From Oxalobacteraceae bacterium (GTDB lineage Bacteria; Pseudomonadota; Gammaproteobacteria; Burkholderiales; Burkholderiaceae_D), in NCBI GenBank assembly GCA_003537575.1, contig DPRS01000033.1, positions 1 through 37,934 of the forward strand: a stretch of 37,934 bases of DNA, in the 5' to 3' direction. Below are positions 23,562 to 32,524 of this stretch, one piece after another. Both the position numbers and the translations under genes were made by a program. Position 1 is the first letter of the stretch. Each line of letters begins with the position of its first letter. The notes under the pieces are model-generated. The model was given only the letters and a program-made list of their open reading frames with translations. It had not been told where the DNA came from and searched no databases.

Positions 23562-23647
23562 ACAACAAGGTCGAGTCCGCAAAACAATGCTGTATGTAAC
23601 GAGCGGAACCGCCATCAAGTGAGCATTTATCCCTTTAGGAAGTCAAC

Positions 23648-24076
23648 ATGAAAACCTTTTCCGCAAAAGGCCACGAGGTCAAGCGCGACTGGTTCGTGGT
23701 TGACGCGACGGACAAAGTCCTCGGACGTGTTGCCAGCGAAGTGGCACTCCGACTGCGCGGCAAGCACAAACCCGAATTTACTCCGCACGTCGACACGGGC
23801 GATTTCATCGTCGTGATCAATGCAGGCAAGTTGCGCGTTACCGGCACCAAAGCCCTGAATAAGAAGTACTACCGTCACTCCGGTTATCCGGGCGGTATCT
23901 ACGAAACCAATTTCGAGAAAATGCAAGCGCGTTTTCCCGGCCGCGCGCTGGAAAAGGCTGTCAAGGGCATGCTGCCCAAGGGCCCGCTCGGCTACGCAAT
24001 GATCAAGAAGCTGAAAGTGTATGCGGAAGGTTCGCACCCGCACGCTGCCCAGCAACCCAAAGCACTCGAACTGTAA
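23648..24076 (+). CDS. rplM: Large ribosomal subunit protein uL13
   Basis: L13 is an early assembly protein of the 50S subunit. The 142-residue product begins MKTFSAKGHEVKRDWFVVDA and contains LGRVASEVALRLRGKHKPEFTPHVDTGD, YYRHSGYPGGIYE, AVKGMLPKGPLG and the C-terminal LKVYAEGSHPHAAQQP, all standard for the family. AGGAAG lies five bases before the ATG. It is the first gene of the rplM-rpsI operon, nine bases ahead of rpsI, with a strong promoter and a long leader. Confidence 0.98.
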   Translation: MKTFSAKGHEVKRDWFVVDATDKVLGRVASEVALRLRGKHKPEFTPHVDTGDFIVVINAGKLRVTGTKALNKKYYRHSGYPGGIYETNFEKMQARFPGRALEKAVKGMLPKGPLGYAMIKKLKVYAEGSHPHAAQQPKALEL

Positions 24077-24085
24077 GGAACGGAC

Positions 24086-24478
24086 ATGATCGGTAACTAC
24101 AACTACGGGACCGGCCGTCGCAAGAGTGCAGTGGCTCGCGTCTTCATCAAGGCTGGCAGCGGCAAGATCACTGTCAACGGCAAACCGGCTGCGGAATACT
24201 TTTCGCGTGAAACCGGCCTGATGGTCATCCGCCAACCGCTGGAACTGACCAACAACCTGGAAACGTTCGACATCATGGTCAACGTCCATGGTGGCGGCGA
24301 ATCCGGCCAGTCGGGCGCCGTGCGTCACGGTATCACCCGCGCCCTGATCGACTACGATGCCACGCTGAAGCCGGAACTGTCGAAAGCAGGCTTCGTGACC
24401 CGCGATGCACGTGAAGTCGAACGTAAGAAAGTCGGTCTGCGCAAGGCACGTCGCGCAAAGCAATTCTCGAAGCGTTAA
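24086..24478 (+). CDS. rpsI: Small ribosomal subunit protein uS9
   Basis: S9 sits in the 30S head, with its C-terminal tail reaching the P-site tRNA. The 130-residue product has YGTGRRKSAVARVFIKAGSG, the VHGGGESGQSGAVRHGITRAL motif, and the basic C-terminal tail ending RRAKQFSKR, with the expected final lysine-arginine. AAGGA precedes the ATG by six bases. It follows rplM by nine bases and is closed by a strong terminator. Confidence 0.98.
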   Translation: MIGNYNYGTGRRKSAVARVFIKAGSGKITVNGKPAAEYFSRETGLMVIRQPLELTNNLETFDIMVNVHGGGESGQSGAVRHGITRALIDYDATLKPELSKAGFVTRDAREVERKKVGLRKARRAKQFSKR

Positions 24479-24499
24479 TCCACGTTTCGGAACATCAAA

Positions 24500-24531
24500 G
24501 CCGCCAGGTTTGCGCCTGGCGGCTTTTTTTT
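24500..24531 (+). terminator. Intrinsic terminator of rplM-rpsI
   Basis: GCCGCCAGG (24500-24508) and CCTGGCGGC (24515-24523) form a perfect 9-bp GC-rich stem with a six-base loop, followed by eight T residues. It begins 22 bases after the rpsI stop. Confidence 0.95.
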
Positions 24532-24560
24532 ATGCCTCAGGCCATTTTCACGTCTTGTAT

Positions 24561-25376
24561 TCAAGCCCTGTTGCGCGGCGGACGGAACACCTGCGCATCG
24601 GCATAGAAGGCTTCATCCTGCCCATCCCACCAACCTGGCACGCCGAGCACGGGCAAGGGCGTGAAATCGCCGGTATGCAGCCCTTCCCGCAATTGCCGCG
24701 TGACGGCCTGGTCGGTCCAGGCACGCTGATCTTGCGGCGACAGCGAAAAGAATCCAGCCTCCGCCGGCACCACCCAGATATGCGCCGTGATCGCCTTGTA
24801 CGGGGTGACCAGTTTCTCCATCAGGGCGTGGCCGAAAAGGAAAATGTCAACCGAACTTCCGAATGCCAGGCGCTGTTCCAGCAAGGTTTCGCGCCAGCGA
24901 TGCGCACGCAAGGACGCAGCCCATTCCCTATCGGCGCAGATTAGCAGCGCTGCATTTTCATCGAAAATCGTCGCGGCATCGCGCACCTTACCGCGCGTGC
25001 CGGGGACGTCGCCCTTGGCCGCTTCCGCGTGCGCTACCCGACTGGCGATTTCAGCGGCCTGCAAGGCATTCAACTGGCGTTTGATGGCGGGGAAAGTCAG
25101 CCAGACCAGTGCATTGAAAAAATCGTGCAGATTATCGCGGGTCGGCACGGCGCCAGTGGCACTGATGAATTCCTCATAGGCGACGCCTACCGGCAGATCG
25201 GCTTGCGGCACAAAGTGGATCGGGAAGCCGCGATGGTTGCAAAGTTCGGCAAGGCGGGCAGCCTCATTCAGGGCGACGCGCCAGTCCGGGGCGGCCAGGA
25301 CTGGACCTGCCGCAGCCCGCAAATGGGCGAGCCACGGCCGGCTCCAGTCTATCGACTCCAGCAAAGGTGCGGCCAC
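24561..25376 (-). CDS. DUF3025 family protein
   Basis: The function is unknown. The product of about 271 residues matches the DUF3025 pattern: ESIDWSRPWLAHLR, RGFPIHFVPQADLPVGVAYEEFI, TRDNLHDFFNALVWLTFPAIKRQLN (residues about 80-104), VRDAATIFDENAALLICAD, FGHALMEKLVTPYKAITAH and the closing LGVPGWWDGQDEAFYADAQVFRPPR. No signal peptide or membrane segment is seen, so it is probably cytoplasmic. The GTG at 25376 is taken as start. A longer reading from 25451 would overlap the end of pyrC by 35 bases and adds low-complexity residues. It lies 40 bases after pyrC on the same strand and is probably co-transcribed. Confidence 0.85.
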   Translation of the reverse strand: MAAPLLESIDWSRPWLAHLRAAAGPVLAAPDWRVALNEAARLAELCNHRGFPIHFVPQADLPVGVAYEEFISATGAVPTRDNLHDFFNALVWLTFPAIKRQLNALQAAEIASRVAHAEAAKGDVPGTRGKVRDAATIFDENAALLICADREWAASLRAHRWRETLLEQRLAFGSSVDIFLFGHALMEKLVTPYKAITAHIWVVPAEAGFFSLSPQDQRAWTDQAVTRQLREGLHTGDFTPLPVLGVPGWWDGQDEAFYADAQVFRPPRNRA

Positions 25377-25416
25377 GGTCCTGGAGGATGCAATTGATGC
25401 GATGGCGCCAGCCGTC

Positions 25417-26469
25417 TCAGGCCAGCTTCCAGGCGATCGTCTCGCCGGCATTCAACGGCACCAGGCTGGTTTCGCCGAAAGGCAGTTCAGCCGGCAAGGT
25501 CCAGGATTCGCGCTGCAGGGTCACGCTGCCGGCATTGCGCGGCAAGTCATAGAACGCCGGGCCGTTGAAGCTGGCAAAGGCTTCCAGCTTGTCCAGCGCG
25601 CCGGCGGCGTCAAAGGCTTGCGCATACAGTTCCAGCGCATGCAGGGCGGTGTAGCAGCCGGCGCAACCGCAGGCGTGCTCCTTCAAGCCTTTCGGATGCG
25701 GCGCCGAATCGGTGCCGAGGAAGAACTTGGCGCTGCCCGAGGTAGCCGCCTTGATCAGCGCCTGGCGGTGCACTTCGCGCTTCAAAATCGGCAGGCAATA
25801 GTAATGCGGACGGATGCCGCCTTTGAAGATTTCGTTGCGGTTGTACAGCAGGTGATGGGCGGTGATGGTGGCGCCGACGAAGCGGTCGGCCGCCATCACA
25901 TAATCGGCGGCATCGCGCGTGGTGATGTGCTCGAACACCACTTTCAATTCCGGCAAGGCACGACGCAAGGGTTGCATGACCCGTTCGATGAACACTGCCT
26001 CGCGATCGAACACGTCGACAGCCGGGTCGGTCACCTCGCCATGCACCAGCAGCGGCAGGCCCAGCTCCTGCATCACTTCCAGGGTCTTGTAGCATTTCGT
26101 CAGATCAGTGACGCCGGCATCCGAATTGGTGGTGGCGCCGGCCGGATACAGCTTCAGCGCCTGGATGAAGCCGCTGTCCCTGGCGCGGCGGATTTCATCG
26201 GGCGGCGTATTGTCGGTCAGGTACAGTGTCATCAGCGGCTCGAACTGCAATCCCTCCGGCAGCGCCGCCAGGATGCGCGTGCGGTAGGCGGCAGCCAGCT
26301 CGGTGGTGGTCACCGGCGGCTTCAGGTTCGGCATGACGATGGCGCGCGCAAACTGGCGCGCAGTATGCGGCAAGACGTCAGGGAGCACGGCGCCGTCGCG
26401 CAGGTGCAGGTGCCAGTCGTCGGGACGGGTGATGGTGATGCTTTGGGGCAGGCTTGCTTGAGTAGGCAT
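25417..26469 (-). CDS. pyrC: Dihydroorotase, PyrC (class II) type
   Basis: PyrC closes N-carbamoylaspartate to dihydroorotate in pyrimidine synthesis using a binuclear zinc site. The 350-residue product has the metal-binding DDWHLHLRDG near the N terminus and PNLKPPV. The carbamylated lysine region is LYPAGATTNSDAGV, with the remaining ligands in LLVHGEV, FEHITTRDAA and FLGTDSAPHPK. Length fits the single-domain class (about 345-350). The ATG at 26469 is preferred, since the longer reading upstream runs antisense to other coding sequence and lacks family similarity. It lies 94 bases after the glutamate dehydrogenase gene and 40 before the DUF3025 gene. Confidence 0.96.
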   Translation of the reverse strand: MPTQASLPQSITITRPDDWHLHLRDGAVLPDVLPHTARQFARAIVMPNLKPPVTTTELAAAYRTRILAALPEGLQFEPLMTLYLTDNTPPDEIRRARDSGFIQALKLYPAGATTNSDAGVTDLTKCYKTLEVMQELGLPLLVHGEVTDPAVDVFDREAVFIERVMQPLRRALPELKVVFEHITTRDAADYVMAADRFVGATITAHHLLYNRNEIFKGGIRPHYYCLPILKREVHRQALIKAATSGSAKFFLGTDSAPHPKGLKEHACGCAGCYTALHALELYAQAFDAAGALDKLEAFASFNGPAFYDLPRNAGSVTLQRESWTLPAELPFGETSLVPLNAGETIAWKLA

Positions 26470-26563
26470 AGCGGATCTCTGGCTCTTTCTGTCGAACCGC
26501 CATTTTACCCGCCTCGCTCTTCTCGCGCGATGCGTGCGACCGACTTGATCGTCGGCGAACGCC

Positions 26564-27850
26564 TCAGGGATACAGCCCGCGCATCTCGTGCGCCTGCAAT
26601 ACCCGGCTGCAGCCGACGATGAATGCGGCGGTGCGCAGCGACACCTTGCGCTCTTCGGCAAGCTGCCAGACCGCGGCGAAGGCTTCGCGCATGATGCGGG
26701 CCAGGCGCTGGTTGATTTCCTCCTCGGTCCAGAAGAAACTGGAAAAATCCTGCACCCATTCGAAATAGCTGACGGTGACGCCGCCGGCATTGGCGATCAC
26801 GTCCGGCACGATCAGCACGCCTTTGTCGTGCAGAATATCGTCGGCGGCAGGGGTAGTCGGGCCATTGGCGCCTTCGACAATGATGCGGGCGCGGATGGCC
26901 TGCGCGTTGGTTGCCGTGATCTGCTGCTCCAAAGCGGCCGGCACCAGGATATCGCAATCGACTGACCAGAAGGCATCCTGGTCCGCCAAGGCATCGCCGC
27001 CGGCGAAACCCGCCACCGAGCCATGTTCGCCGGCATGCGCCAGCAATGCCGGAACATCCAGGCCGCTGTCCCGCACCACGGTGCCGAGATGGTCCTGCAC
27101 CGCAACGATTTTCGCGCCGGCTTCGGCAAACAGGCGCGCGGCGACGCCACCGACATTGCCGAACCCCTGGATGGCGATGCGCGTCCCCTTGATATCCAGC
27201 CTGCTGCGAGCTGCGGCTTCGCATGCGACCACGTACAACCCGCGTCCGGTGGCAGCTTGGCGTCCGAGGCTGCCGCCCAGCGAAACCGGCTTGCCGGTGA
27301 CCACGCCCGACACCGTATTGCCTGTGTTCATGGAATAGGTATCCATCATCCATGCCATGACTTGCTCGTTGGTGTTGACGTCCGGAGCCGGAATATCCTT
27401 GGTGGGACCGATGATGATGCCGATTTCACTGGTGTAGCGCCGCGTCATGCGCTCCAGTTCACCGCGCGACAAGGTCTTCGGATCGACACGGATGCCGCCC
27501 TTGGCTCCGCCGTACGGCACGTTGACCGCCGCATTCTTGACCGTCATCCAAGCCGACAGGGCCATCACCTCGGACAGGGTCACGCTCTGATGGAAGCGCA
27601 CCCCGCCCTTACCCGGGCCGCGCGCGGTATTGTGCTGCACCCGGTAACCTTCGAAATGGGCGATCGTGCCGTCATCGCGCCGGATCGGCACATCCACCGC
27701 CAGGATCAGCTTGGGACGCTTCAAGGTTTCCACCAGCGGCGCCAGCGAACCCAGGTAAGGCGTGACACGGTCGATCTGCTCGAGATATACGCCCCAGGGG
27801 CCGATGTCATGCTGAGTCAGATAACTGGGAATGTGATGGGAAGTGGACAT
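26564..27850 (-). CDS. gdhA: Glutamate dehydrogenase (Glu/Leu/Phe/Val dehydrogenase family)
   Basis: This enzyme interconverts glutamate and 2-oxoglutarate plus ammonia. The 428-residue product has the substrate-domain signatures GYRVQHNTARGPGKGGVRFH and VNVPYGGAKGGIRVDP, with the catalytic lysine in GGAKGG, and PAPDVNTNEQVMAWMMDTY. The Rossmann domain has IAIQGFGNVGGVAARLF, and near the end VSYFEWVQDFSSFFWTEEEIN. Length is that of the short hexameric class (about 410-450). GGAGGAG precedes the ATG by four bases. Cofactor choice is not read from the sequence, and the symbol gdhA is used loosely. It lies upstream of pyrC and downstream of the ABC exporter gene on the same strand. Confidence 0.93.
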   Translation of the reverse strand: MSTSHHIPSYLTQHDIGPWGVYLEQIDRVTPYLGSLAPLVETLKRPKLILAVDVPIRRDDGTIAHFEGYRVQHNTARGPGKGGVRFHQSVTLSEVMALSAWMTVKNAAVNVPYGGAKGGIRVDPKTLSRGELERMTRRYTSEIGIIIGPTKDIPAPDVNTNEQVMAWMMDTYSMNTGNTVSGVVTGKPVSLGGSLGRQAATGRGLYVVACEAAARSRLDIKGTRIAIQGFGNVGGVAARLFAEAGAKIVAVQDHLGTVVRDSGLDVPALLAHAGEHGSVAGFAGGDALADQDAFWSVDCDILVPAALEQQITATNAQAIRARIIVEGANGPTTPAADDILHDKGVLIVPDVIANAGGVTVSYFEWVQDFSSFFWTEEEINQRLARIMREAFAAVWQLAEERKVSLRTAAFIVGCSRVLQAHEMRGLYP

Positions 27851-28014
27851 GCATCTCCTCCGTGGCGGCTAGCGCGGCAAATGCCCATGATCGCTCGTAT
27901 TTGCATGTATCGAGGCACTGCCGGCACATTGACAGGAACTTTGAAGCTCCAATACATGAGCCATCTTAGCAAGGATAGGACTGAAATGTCCGCATCCCTC
28001 ATTCCCTAGGGCAT

Positions 28015-29892
28015 TTAAGCAACAGCGGTGGACGGATCAGCCATATCCGCATCAGGCTCGCTCGAGTCGACTTCGGAGGTCCCGGGAGTTTTGCGCGCCT
28101 GCTGCCTGGCCCACATTTGCGCATAAACGCCTTGCGCCGCCAGCAAGCCGGCATGCGTGCCGCGCTCGACGATCCGGCCATGGTCCATTACCAGGATCTG
28201 CGCGGCATCGGCAATGGTCGAAAGACGATGGGCGATCACCAGCGTGGTGCGGTCTTTGGCGATCTCTTTCAACTGCGCCTGGATCGCCTGTTCCGAGCGG
28301 GAATCCAGGGCTGAGGTCGCTTCGTCGAAAATCAGGATCGCCGGGTTTTTCAGCAACGTGCGGGCGATCGCCACGCGCTGCTTTTCGCCGCCCGACAGTT
28401 TCAGGCCGCGTTCGCCCACCATGGTCTCGTACCCCTCCGGCAGCGATACGATGAAGTCATGGATCGATGCTGCCCGCGCCGCGGCGATGATTTCCTCTTT
28501 CGTCGCGCCCGGCTTGCCGTAGCCGATGTTGTATTCGATCGTATCGTTGAACAGCACGGTATCCTGCGGCACGATGCCGATCGCCTGGCGCAGGGAACCC
28601 TGGGTAATATCCCGCAATTCCTGGCCATCGATGGTGATACGGCCGGCCTCGATATCGTAAAAACGGAACAGCAGGCGCGCCAGGGTAGATTTGCCGGAGC
28701 CGCTGTGGCCCACCACCGCGGTGGTAGTGCCGGCGGCGATGGTGAAATCGACATCGAAAAGGATCTGGCGGTTCTTTTCGTAAAAAAAATCGACATGCTC
28801 GAAGCGCACAGTCGCGCCGGAAATCGCCAACGGCATGGCATGCGGCGCGTCATCCACCTCGCGCTCCTGCTCCAGAAGGGAAAACAGACGTTCCATGTCG
28901 GCCAGGCTTTGCTTGATCTCGCGATAGATCACGCCGAGGAAATTGAGCGGGATGTACAGCTGGATCATGAAGGCATTCACCAGCACCAGATCACCCAGGC
29001 TCATGCTGCCGTCGATCACGCCGCTGGTAGCGCGCCACAGGATCAGGGTCACGGCTGCCGCGATGATCAGCGACTGCCCGGTATTTAGCAGGGAAAGCGA
29101 GGTCTGCGACTTGATGGCGGCGCTTTCGTAGCTTTGCAAGCCCTGGTCGTAGCGGCGCGCCTCCAGTTCCTCGTTGCTGAAGTACTTCACCGTTTCGTAA
29201 TTGATGAGCGAATCGATGGCCTTGCTGTTGGCCTTGGAATCGAACTCGTTCATGCTGCGTCGAAAATGCGTGCGCCACTCGGTCACCACCACGGTGAAAG
29301 CGATATAGGTCACCAGTGCGCCGGCCGTAATCACGGAAAACCAGATATCGTATTGCAGTACCAGGTAACCAATGACCAAACTGATTTCGATCAGGGTCGG
29401 CAGTATGGAAAACAGGGTATACGACACCAGCGAAGACACGCTGCGCGTGCCGCGCTCGATGTCGCGCGTCATGCCGCCGGTCTGGCGATTCAGGTGAAAA
29501 CGCAGCGACAGCGAATGCAAATGCCGGAACACTTTCAGGGCAATGGTGCGGACCGCGCGCTGCGTCACCTTCGCGAAAACGAATTCGCGCAATTCGGTAA
29601 ACAGGGTGGTGGACAGCCGCAGCAAGCCATACGCCAGCAGCAGGCCGACCGGCATGACCAGCAATGCGCGCGCCTGGTTGGGGCCGAGAGTGAGATAGTC
29701 GACCAGATGCTTCAATACCAGCGGCACGCCGACATTGGCCAGCTTGGCGCCGACCAGGAATGCCAGCGCCAGCAGCACGCGCCCCTTGTACGCCCACAGG
29801 TAAGGCAGCAGGGTCTTGATGGTGGCCCAGTCCTTGCGCTGTTGACCGGGCAGCATGGCGGGTGCGGGTTCGGAATGAGAGTAGCGGCGCAT
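28015..29892 (-). CDS. ABC exporter, fused permease/ATPase (Atm1/HMT1-like)
   Basis: The 625-residue half-transporter has an N-terminal six-helix exporter domain (about 40-340) and a C-terminal ATPase. Walker A GHSGSGKST is at about 394-402, the signature LSGGEKQR at about 498-505, Walker B ILIFDEAT at about 517-524, and the switch histidine in VIAHRLSTI. The permease motif LNRQTGGMTRDIERGTRSVS and YFSNEELEARRYD are typical of the Atm1/ABCB7/HMT1 subgroup, which moves glutathione-linked sulfur or metal compounds. The actual substrate is an inference. The ATG at 29892 (MRRYSHSEPAPAM) is chosen over a 69-codon longer reading that runs into the divergent thioesterase gene. The C-terminal tail is acidic and probably disordered. 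Confidence 0.92.
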   Translation of the reverse strand: MRRYSHSEPAPAMLPGQQRKDWATIKTLLPYLWAYKGRVLLALAFLVGAKLANVGVPLVLKHLVDYLTLGPNQARALLVMPVGLLLAYGLLRLSTTLFTELREFVFAKVTQRAVRTIALKVFRHLHSLSLRFHLNRQTGGMTRDIERGTRSVSSLVSYTLFSILPTLIEISLVIGYLVLQYDIWFSVITAGALVTYIAFTVVVTEWRTHFRRSMNEFDSKANSKAIDSLINYETVKYFSNEELEARRYDQGLQSYESAAIKSQTSLSLLNTGQSLIIAAAVTLILWRATSGVIDGSMSLGDLVLVNAFMIQLYIPLNFLGVIYREIKQSLADMERLFSLLEQEREVDDAPHAMPLAISGATVRFEHVDFFYEKNRQILFDVDFTIAAGTTTAVVGHSGSGKSTLARLLFRFYDIEAGRITIDGQELRDITQGSLRQAIGIVPQDTVLFNDTIEYNIGYGKPGATKEEIIAAARAASIHDFIVSLPEGYETMVGERGLKLSGGEKQRVAIARTLLKNPAILIFDEATSALDSRSEQAIQAQLKEIAKDRTTLVIAHRLSTIADAAQILVMDHGRIVERGTHAGLLAAQGVYAQMWARQQARKTPGTSEVDSSEPDADMADPSTAVA

Positions 29893-30019
29893 TACAGGAA
29901 AGAAAAATAATTCAGAATGATTTATGCTTCGACAATACCAGCATTTGAATCCAACCATTCTATCAATCCGGCGTCCCTGGATGCCCGTAATTGAAAACAG
30001 TATTTTTTGGAAAGACAGC

Positions 30020-30451
30020 ATGCCGAACGACCATCTCACAGAACTTCCAGCAGGAAAAATGCCGGAGTTACGCATCATGCCCATGCCGGCGGACGCCAAT
30101 ATTCATGGCGATGTATTCGGCGGCTGGATCATGGCGCAGGTGGATATTGCAGGCTCGCTGCCGGCGGCGCGACGCGCCAATGGCCGGATTGCGACGATTG
30201 CAGTCAATTCCTTTGTCTTCAAGCATCCGGTTTTTGTTGGCGATTTGCTGACTATTTATGCCGACGTCATCAAGGTCGGCAAGACTTCGATCACCGTCAG
30301 CGTCGAGGTGTATGCTGAGCGTAACCTCTTGCAGGCGGAAATCGTCAAGGTAACGGAAGCCGTCCTGACCTACGTGGCAACCGATGAGAAACGCAAGCCG
30401 CGCCACTTGCCGCCACTGAATACCTCTGGCCCCGCACAAGCGCACGATTAA
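30020..30451 (+). CDS. Acyl-CoA thioesterase, YciA-like hotdog fold
   Basis: The 143-residue cytoplasmic enzyme probably hydrolyses acyl-CoA esters. The hotdog-fold signatures are RIMPMPADANIHGDVFGGWIMAQVDIAGSL (with the active-site region NIHGDVFGGW), VNSFVFKHPVFVGDLLTIYADVIKVGKTSITVSVEVYAE, and VTEAVLTYVATDEKRKPRHLPP. The last is characteristic of YciA and long-chain acyl-CoA thioesterases. The ATG at 30020 has GGAAAG five bases upstream; longer readings from 29924 or 29981 add unlike residues. It diverges from the ABC exporter gene and converges on the acyl-CoA ligase gene, whose product makes the kind of substrate it would cut. Confidence 0.9.
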   Translation: MPNDHLTELPAGKMPELRIMPMPADANIHGDVFGGWIMAQVDIAGSLPAARRANGRIATIAVNSFVFKHPVFVGDLLTIYADVIKVGKTSITVSVEVYAERNLLQAEIVKVTEAVLTYVATDEKRKPRHLPPLNTSGPAQAHD

Positions 30452-30501
30452 AAACAAACCGCCTGTCTGGCAGACGGTCAGAGGCAAGGATGAAGCGGGG
30501 A

Positions 30502-32211
30502 TCAGCCTTCGATGGGGAGGCTTGGTGACGAAGTCGGTTTGTTTTCCTCGCGCAATTCACGCCGCAGGATCTTGCCGACATTGGTTTTGGGCAATACATC
30601 ACGGAATTCAATGTATTTTGGCCGCTTGTAGCCGGTAATTTGTGTTTTGCAATACGCCATCAGCTGTTCAGCTGTCAGGGATGGGTCCTTGCGGACCACA
30701 TACAATTTGACCGCTTCGCCGGAATGGGGGTCGGACACGCCGACACAAGCGCATTCCAGCACGCCGGGATGTTCGGCAACCACGCCCTCGATTTCATTCG
30801 GATAGACATTGAATCCCGAGACCAGGATCATATCTTTCTTGCGATCGACAATACGGATATAGCCTTGCTCATCCATAATGCCGATATCGCCCGTCTTGAA
30901 AAAACCATCCGTCGTCATGACTTTGGCGGTCTCGTCTGGACGGCGCCAATATCCTGCCATGACTTGCGGCCCTCGCACCGCAATCTCGCCAGGCTGACCT
31001 ACCGGCAGGATCTTGTCAGCATCATCGAGAATCACCACTTCAGTGGATGGAAAAGGCAGGCCGATGGTACCAGTGTATTCCTTGGCCATGGCGAGATTGC
31101 AAGAAACGACCGGTGAAGTTTCCGACAAGCCATAGCCTTCCGCAATAGGGCATCCTGTCACCTTGACCCAATGGTCGGCGACCGCTTTTTGCACCGCCAT
31201 ACCGCCACCGACGCTAAGTTTCAGCCCGGAGAAATCCAGCTTGGCAAAATCCGGATCATTCATCAGTGCATTGAAGAGCGTATTGACTGCCGGGAGCATG
31301 TTGAAGCGATACTTCGACAAGGTTTTGACGAATCCCGGGATATCACGCGGATTGACGATCATCACGTTCAATGCGCCGACTCGAACACTCAGGAAGTAAC
31401 ACGTCATCAACGCGAAGATATGGTAGAGCGGCAAGGCGCAAACCATGATGGTCTGGTCGACCCTCGGTTCCTTGTTAAGCCCTGGTGTCAGCCATAGATC
31501 GGCCTGCAGCAAATTCGCCAGGATATTGCGGTGCAGTAAAGTTGCTCCTTTGGCGATGCCTGTAGTACCCCCCGTATATTGCAGGAAAGCTATATCCTCC
31601 TGAGTCAAGGCGACCGGCCGAAAGCTCATGTGAGAGCCTTCTGCCAAAACTTTGTTGAAAGACACCGCGCCGGGCAAATCATAAGCAGGCACCAGTTTCT
31701 TCACATGGCGCACGACAAAATTGACTAGCAAGCCTTTAGGCCCGCCCATCAAGTCGCCCATGCTTGCCACCACAATGTGCCGAACCTGCGTTTTGGCAAT
31801 CACTTGCTGAAGGATGTGCGCAAAATTCTCCAGGATGATGATGGCCTCGGCACCTGAGTCAACCAGTTGATGCTCCAGTTCGCGCGGCGTGTACAAGGGA
31901 TTGACATTGACGACGATATAGCCGGCACGCAGGAGCGCGGTAAGCGCAACAGGATACTGCAGGACATTCGGCATCATGACGGCAACGCGCGCACCTTTCT
32001 GCAGCCCTTTTACTTGCAGCCAGGCAGCCAGTTTTTTCGCCATCGCATCAACTTCTGCAAAAGTAATGGTTTTGTCCATGCAGACATAGGCTTGACGCTT
32101 TGCGTATTTTTGCAGCGATTCATCCAGAAAGTGCGCCAGGGATTGATACTGGCTCAGATCAATTTCTGAAGGAATGTCAGGCGGATAGGATTTCAGCCAA
32201 AACTTGTCCAT
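30502..32211 (-). CDS. fadD: Long-chain fatty-acid-CoA ligase
   Basis: FadD activates long-chain fatty acids to acyl-CoA through an acyl-adenylate at the inner membrane, feeding beta-oxidation or lipid synthesis. The 569-residue product has the P-loop-like YTGGTTGIAKGATLLHRN (about 208-225), GYGLSETSPVVSCN, the FadD-type TGDIGIMDEQGYIRIVDRKKDMILVSGFNVYP, and the C-terminal catalytic lysine in NVGKILRREL. Length matches E. coli FadD (about 560). The ATG has AAGGGGAAAG immediately upstream. The promoter region lies in 32212-32300, where TATATT and TATAAA are seen but no good -35. It ends 50 bases from the thioesterase gene. Confidence 0.95.
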   Translation of the reverse strand: MDKFWLKSYPPDIPSEIDLSQYQSLAHFLDESLQKYAKRQAYVCMDKTITFAEVDAMAKKLAAWLQVKGLQKGARVAVMMPNVLQYPVALTALLRAGYIVVNVNPLYTPRELEHQLVDSGAEAIIILENFAHILQQVIAKTQVRHIVVASMGDLMGGPKGLLVNFVVRHVKKLVPAYDLPGAVSFNKVLAEGSHMSFRPVALTQEDIAFLQYTGGTTGIAKGATLLHRNILANLLQADLWLTPGLNKEPRVDQTIMVCALPLYHIFALMTCYFLSVRVGALNVMIVNPRDIPGFVKTLSKYRFNMLPAVNTLFNALMNDPDFAKLDFSGLKLSVGGGMAVQKAVADHWVKVTGCPIAEGYGLSETSPVVSCNLAMAKEYTGTIGLPFPSTEVVILDDADKILPVGQPGEIAVRGPQVMAGYWRRPDETAKVMTTDGFFKTGDIGIMDEQGYIRIVDRKKDMILVSGFNVYPNEIEGVVAEHPGVLECACVGVSDPHSGEAVKLYVVRKDPSLTAEQLMAYCKTQITGYKRPKYIEFRDVLPKTNVGKILRRELREENKPTSSPSLPIEG

Positions 32212-32524
32212 GTCTTTCCCCTTGTCTCTCTTTATAAGTTTTTTTTAGAACAAATATAGTCGAGTGGTGCACGAGATCGTGATGGCCGAACATTTGTTAT
32301 CGTTCAAGCACGATGCTATCGGGGGCTGCCTTCCAGTGCAAGAGGGGTAAGGCAATAATGAAACAAATCTTCTCATCATATGATGATGCCGCAATGCAAC
32401 ACGCCTATAAGCGACAACATCCCTATGAGCAAGCATGCCGAATAAACTTTACATCCGTGGCATGCAAGCGGTATTTGTGCAGAGAGGTGCAAGTGCATAA
32501 CACCTCTCTGCACATTGCGGCCGC
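32212..32524. other. Intergenic region between fadD and the aminopeptidase gene
   Basis: This is the fadD leader and promoter region on the minus strand. It holds an interrupted palindrome CACGA-GA-TCGTG at about 32269-32280 and a perfect palindrome CATCATATGATG (32374-32385); either could be an operator, but none is recognised. A 56-codon reading frame from 32358 is present but unconvincing. A 14-bp hairpin lies at 32476-32514. Confidence 0.4.
32476..32514 (-). terminator. Perfect 14-bp hairpin past the aminopeptidase stop
   Basis: TGTGCAGAGAGGTG (32476-32489) is a perfect inverted match of 32501-32514, with an 11-base loop. It begins ten bases past the stop codon of the minus-strand aminopeptidase gene, so it is probably that gene's terminator or 3'-end protector. 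The U-run expected on the minus strand is poor. Confidence 0.55.

Noticed and set aside
23627..24463. 278-codon open frame on the minus strand opposite rplM-rpsI
   Set aside because: It is antisense to two ribosomal protein genes whose products are certain.
25237..26622. 461-codon open frame on the plus strand opposite pyrC
   Set aside because: It is antisense to pyrC, DUF3025 and the end of the glutamate dehydrogenase gene, with no recognisable domain.
27023..28009. 328-codon open frame on the plus strand opposite the glutamate dehydrogenase gene
   Set aside because: It is a shadow of a complete dehydrogenase gene. The part that extends into the intergenic region has no supporting signal.
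29893..30099. Longer ABC exporter start adding 69 N-terminal codons
   Set aside because: The extension is antisense to the start of the thioesterase gene and lacks similarity to ABC exporters, which normally begin close to the chosen methionine.
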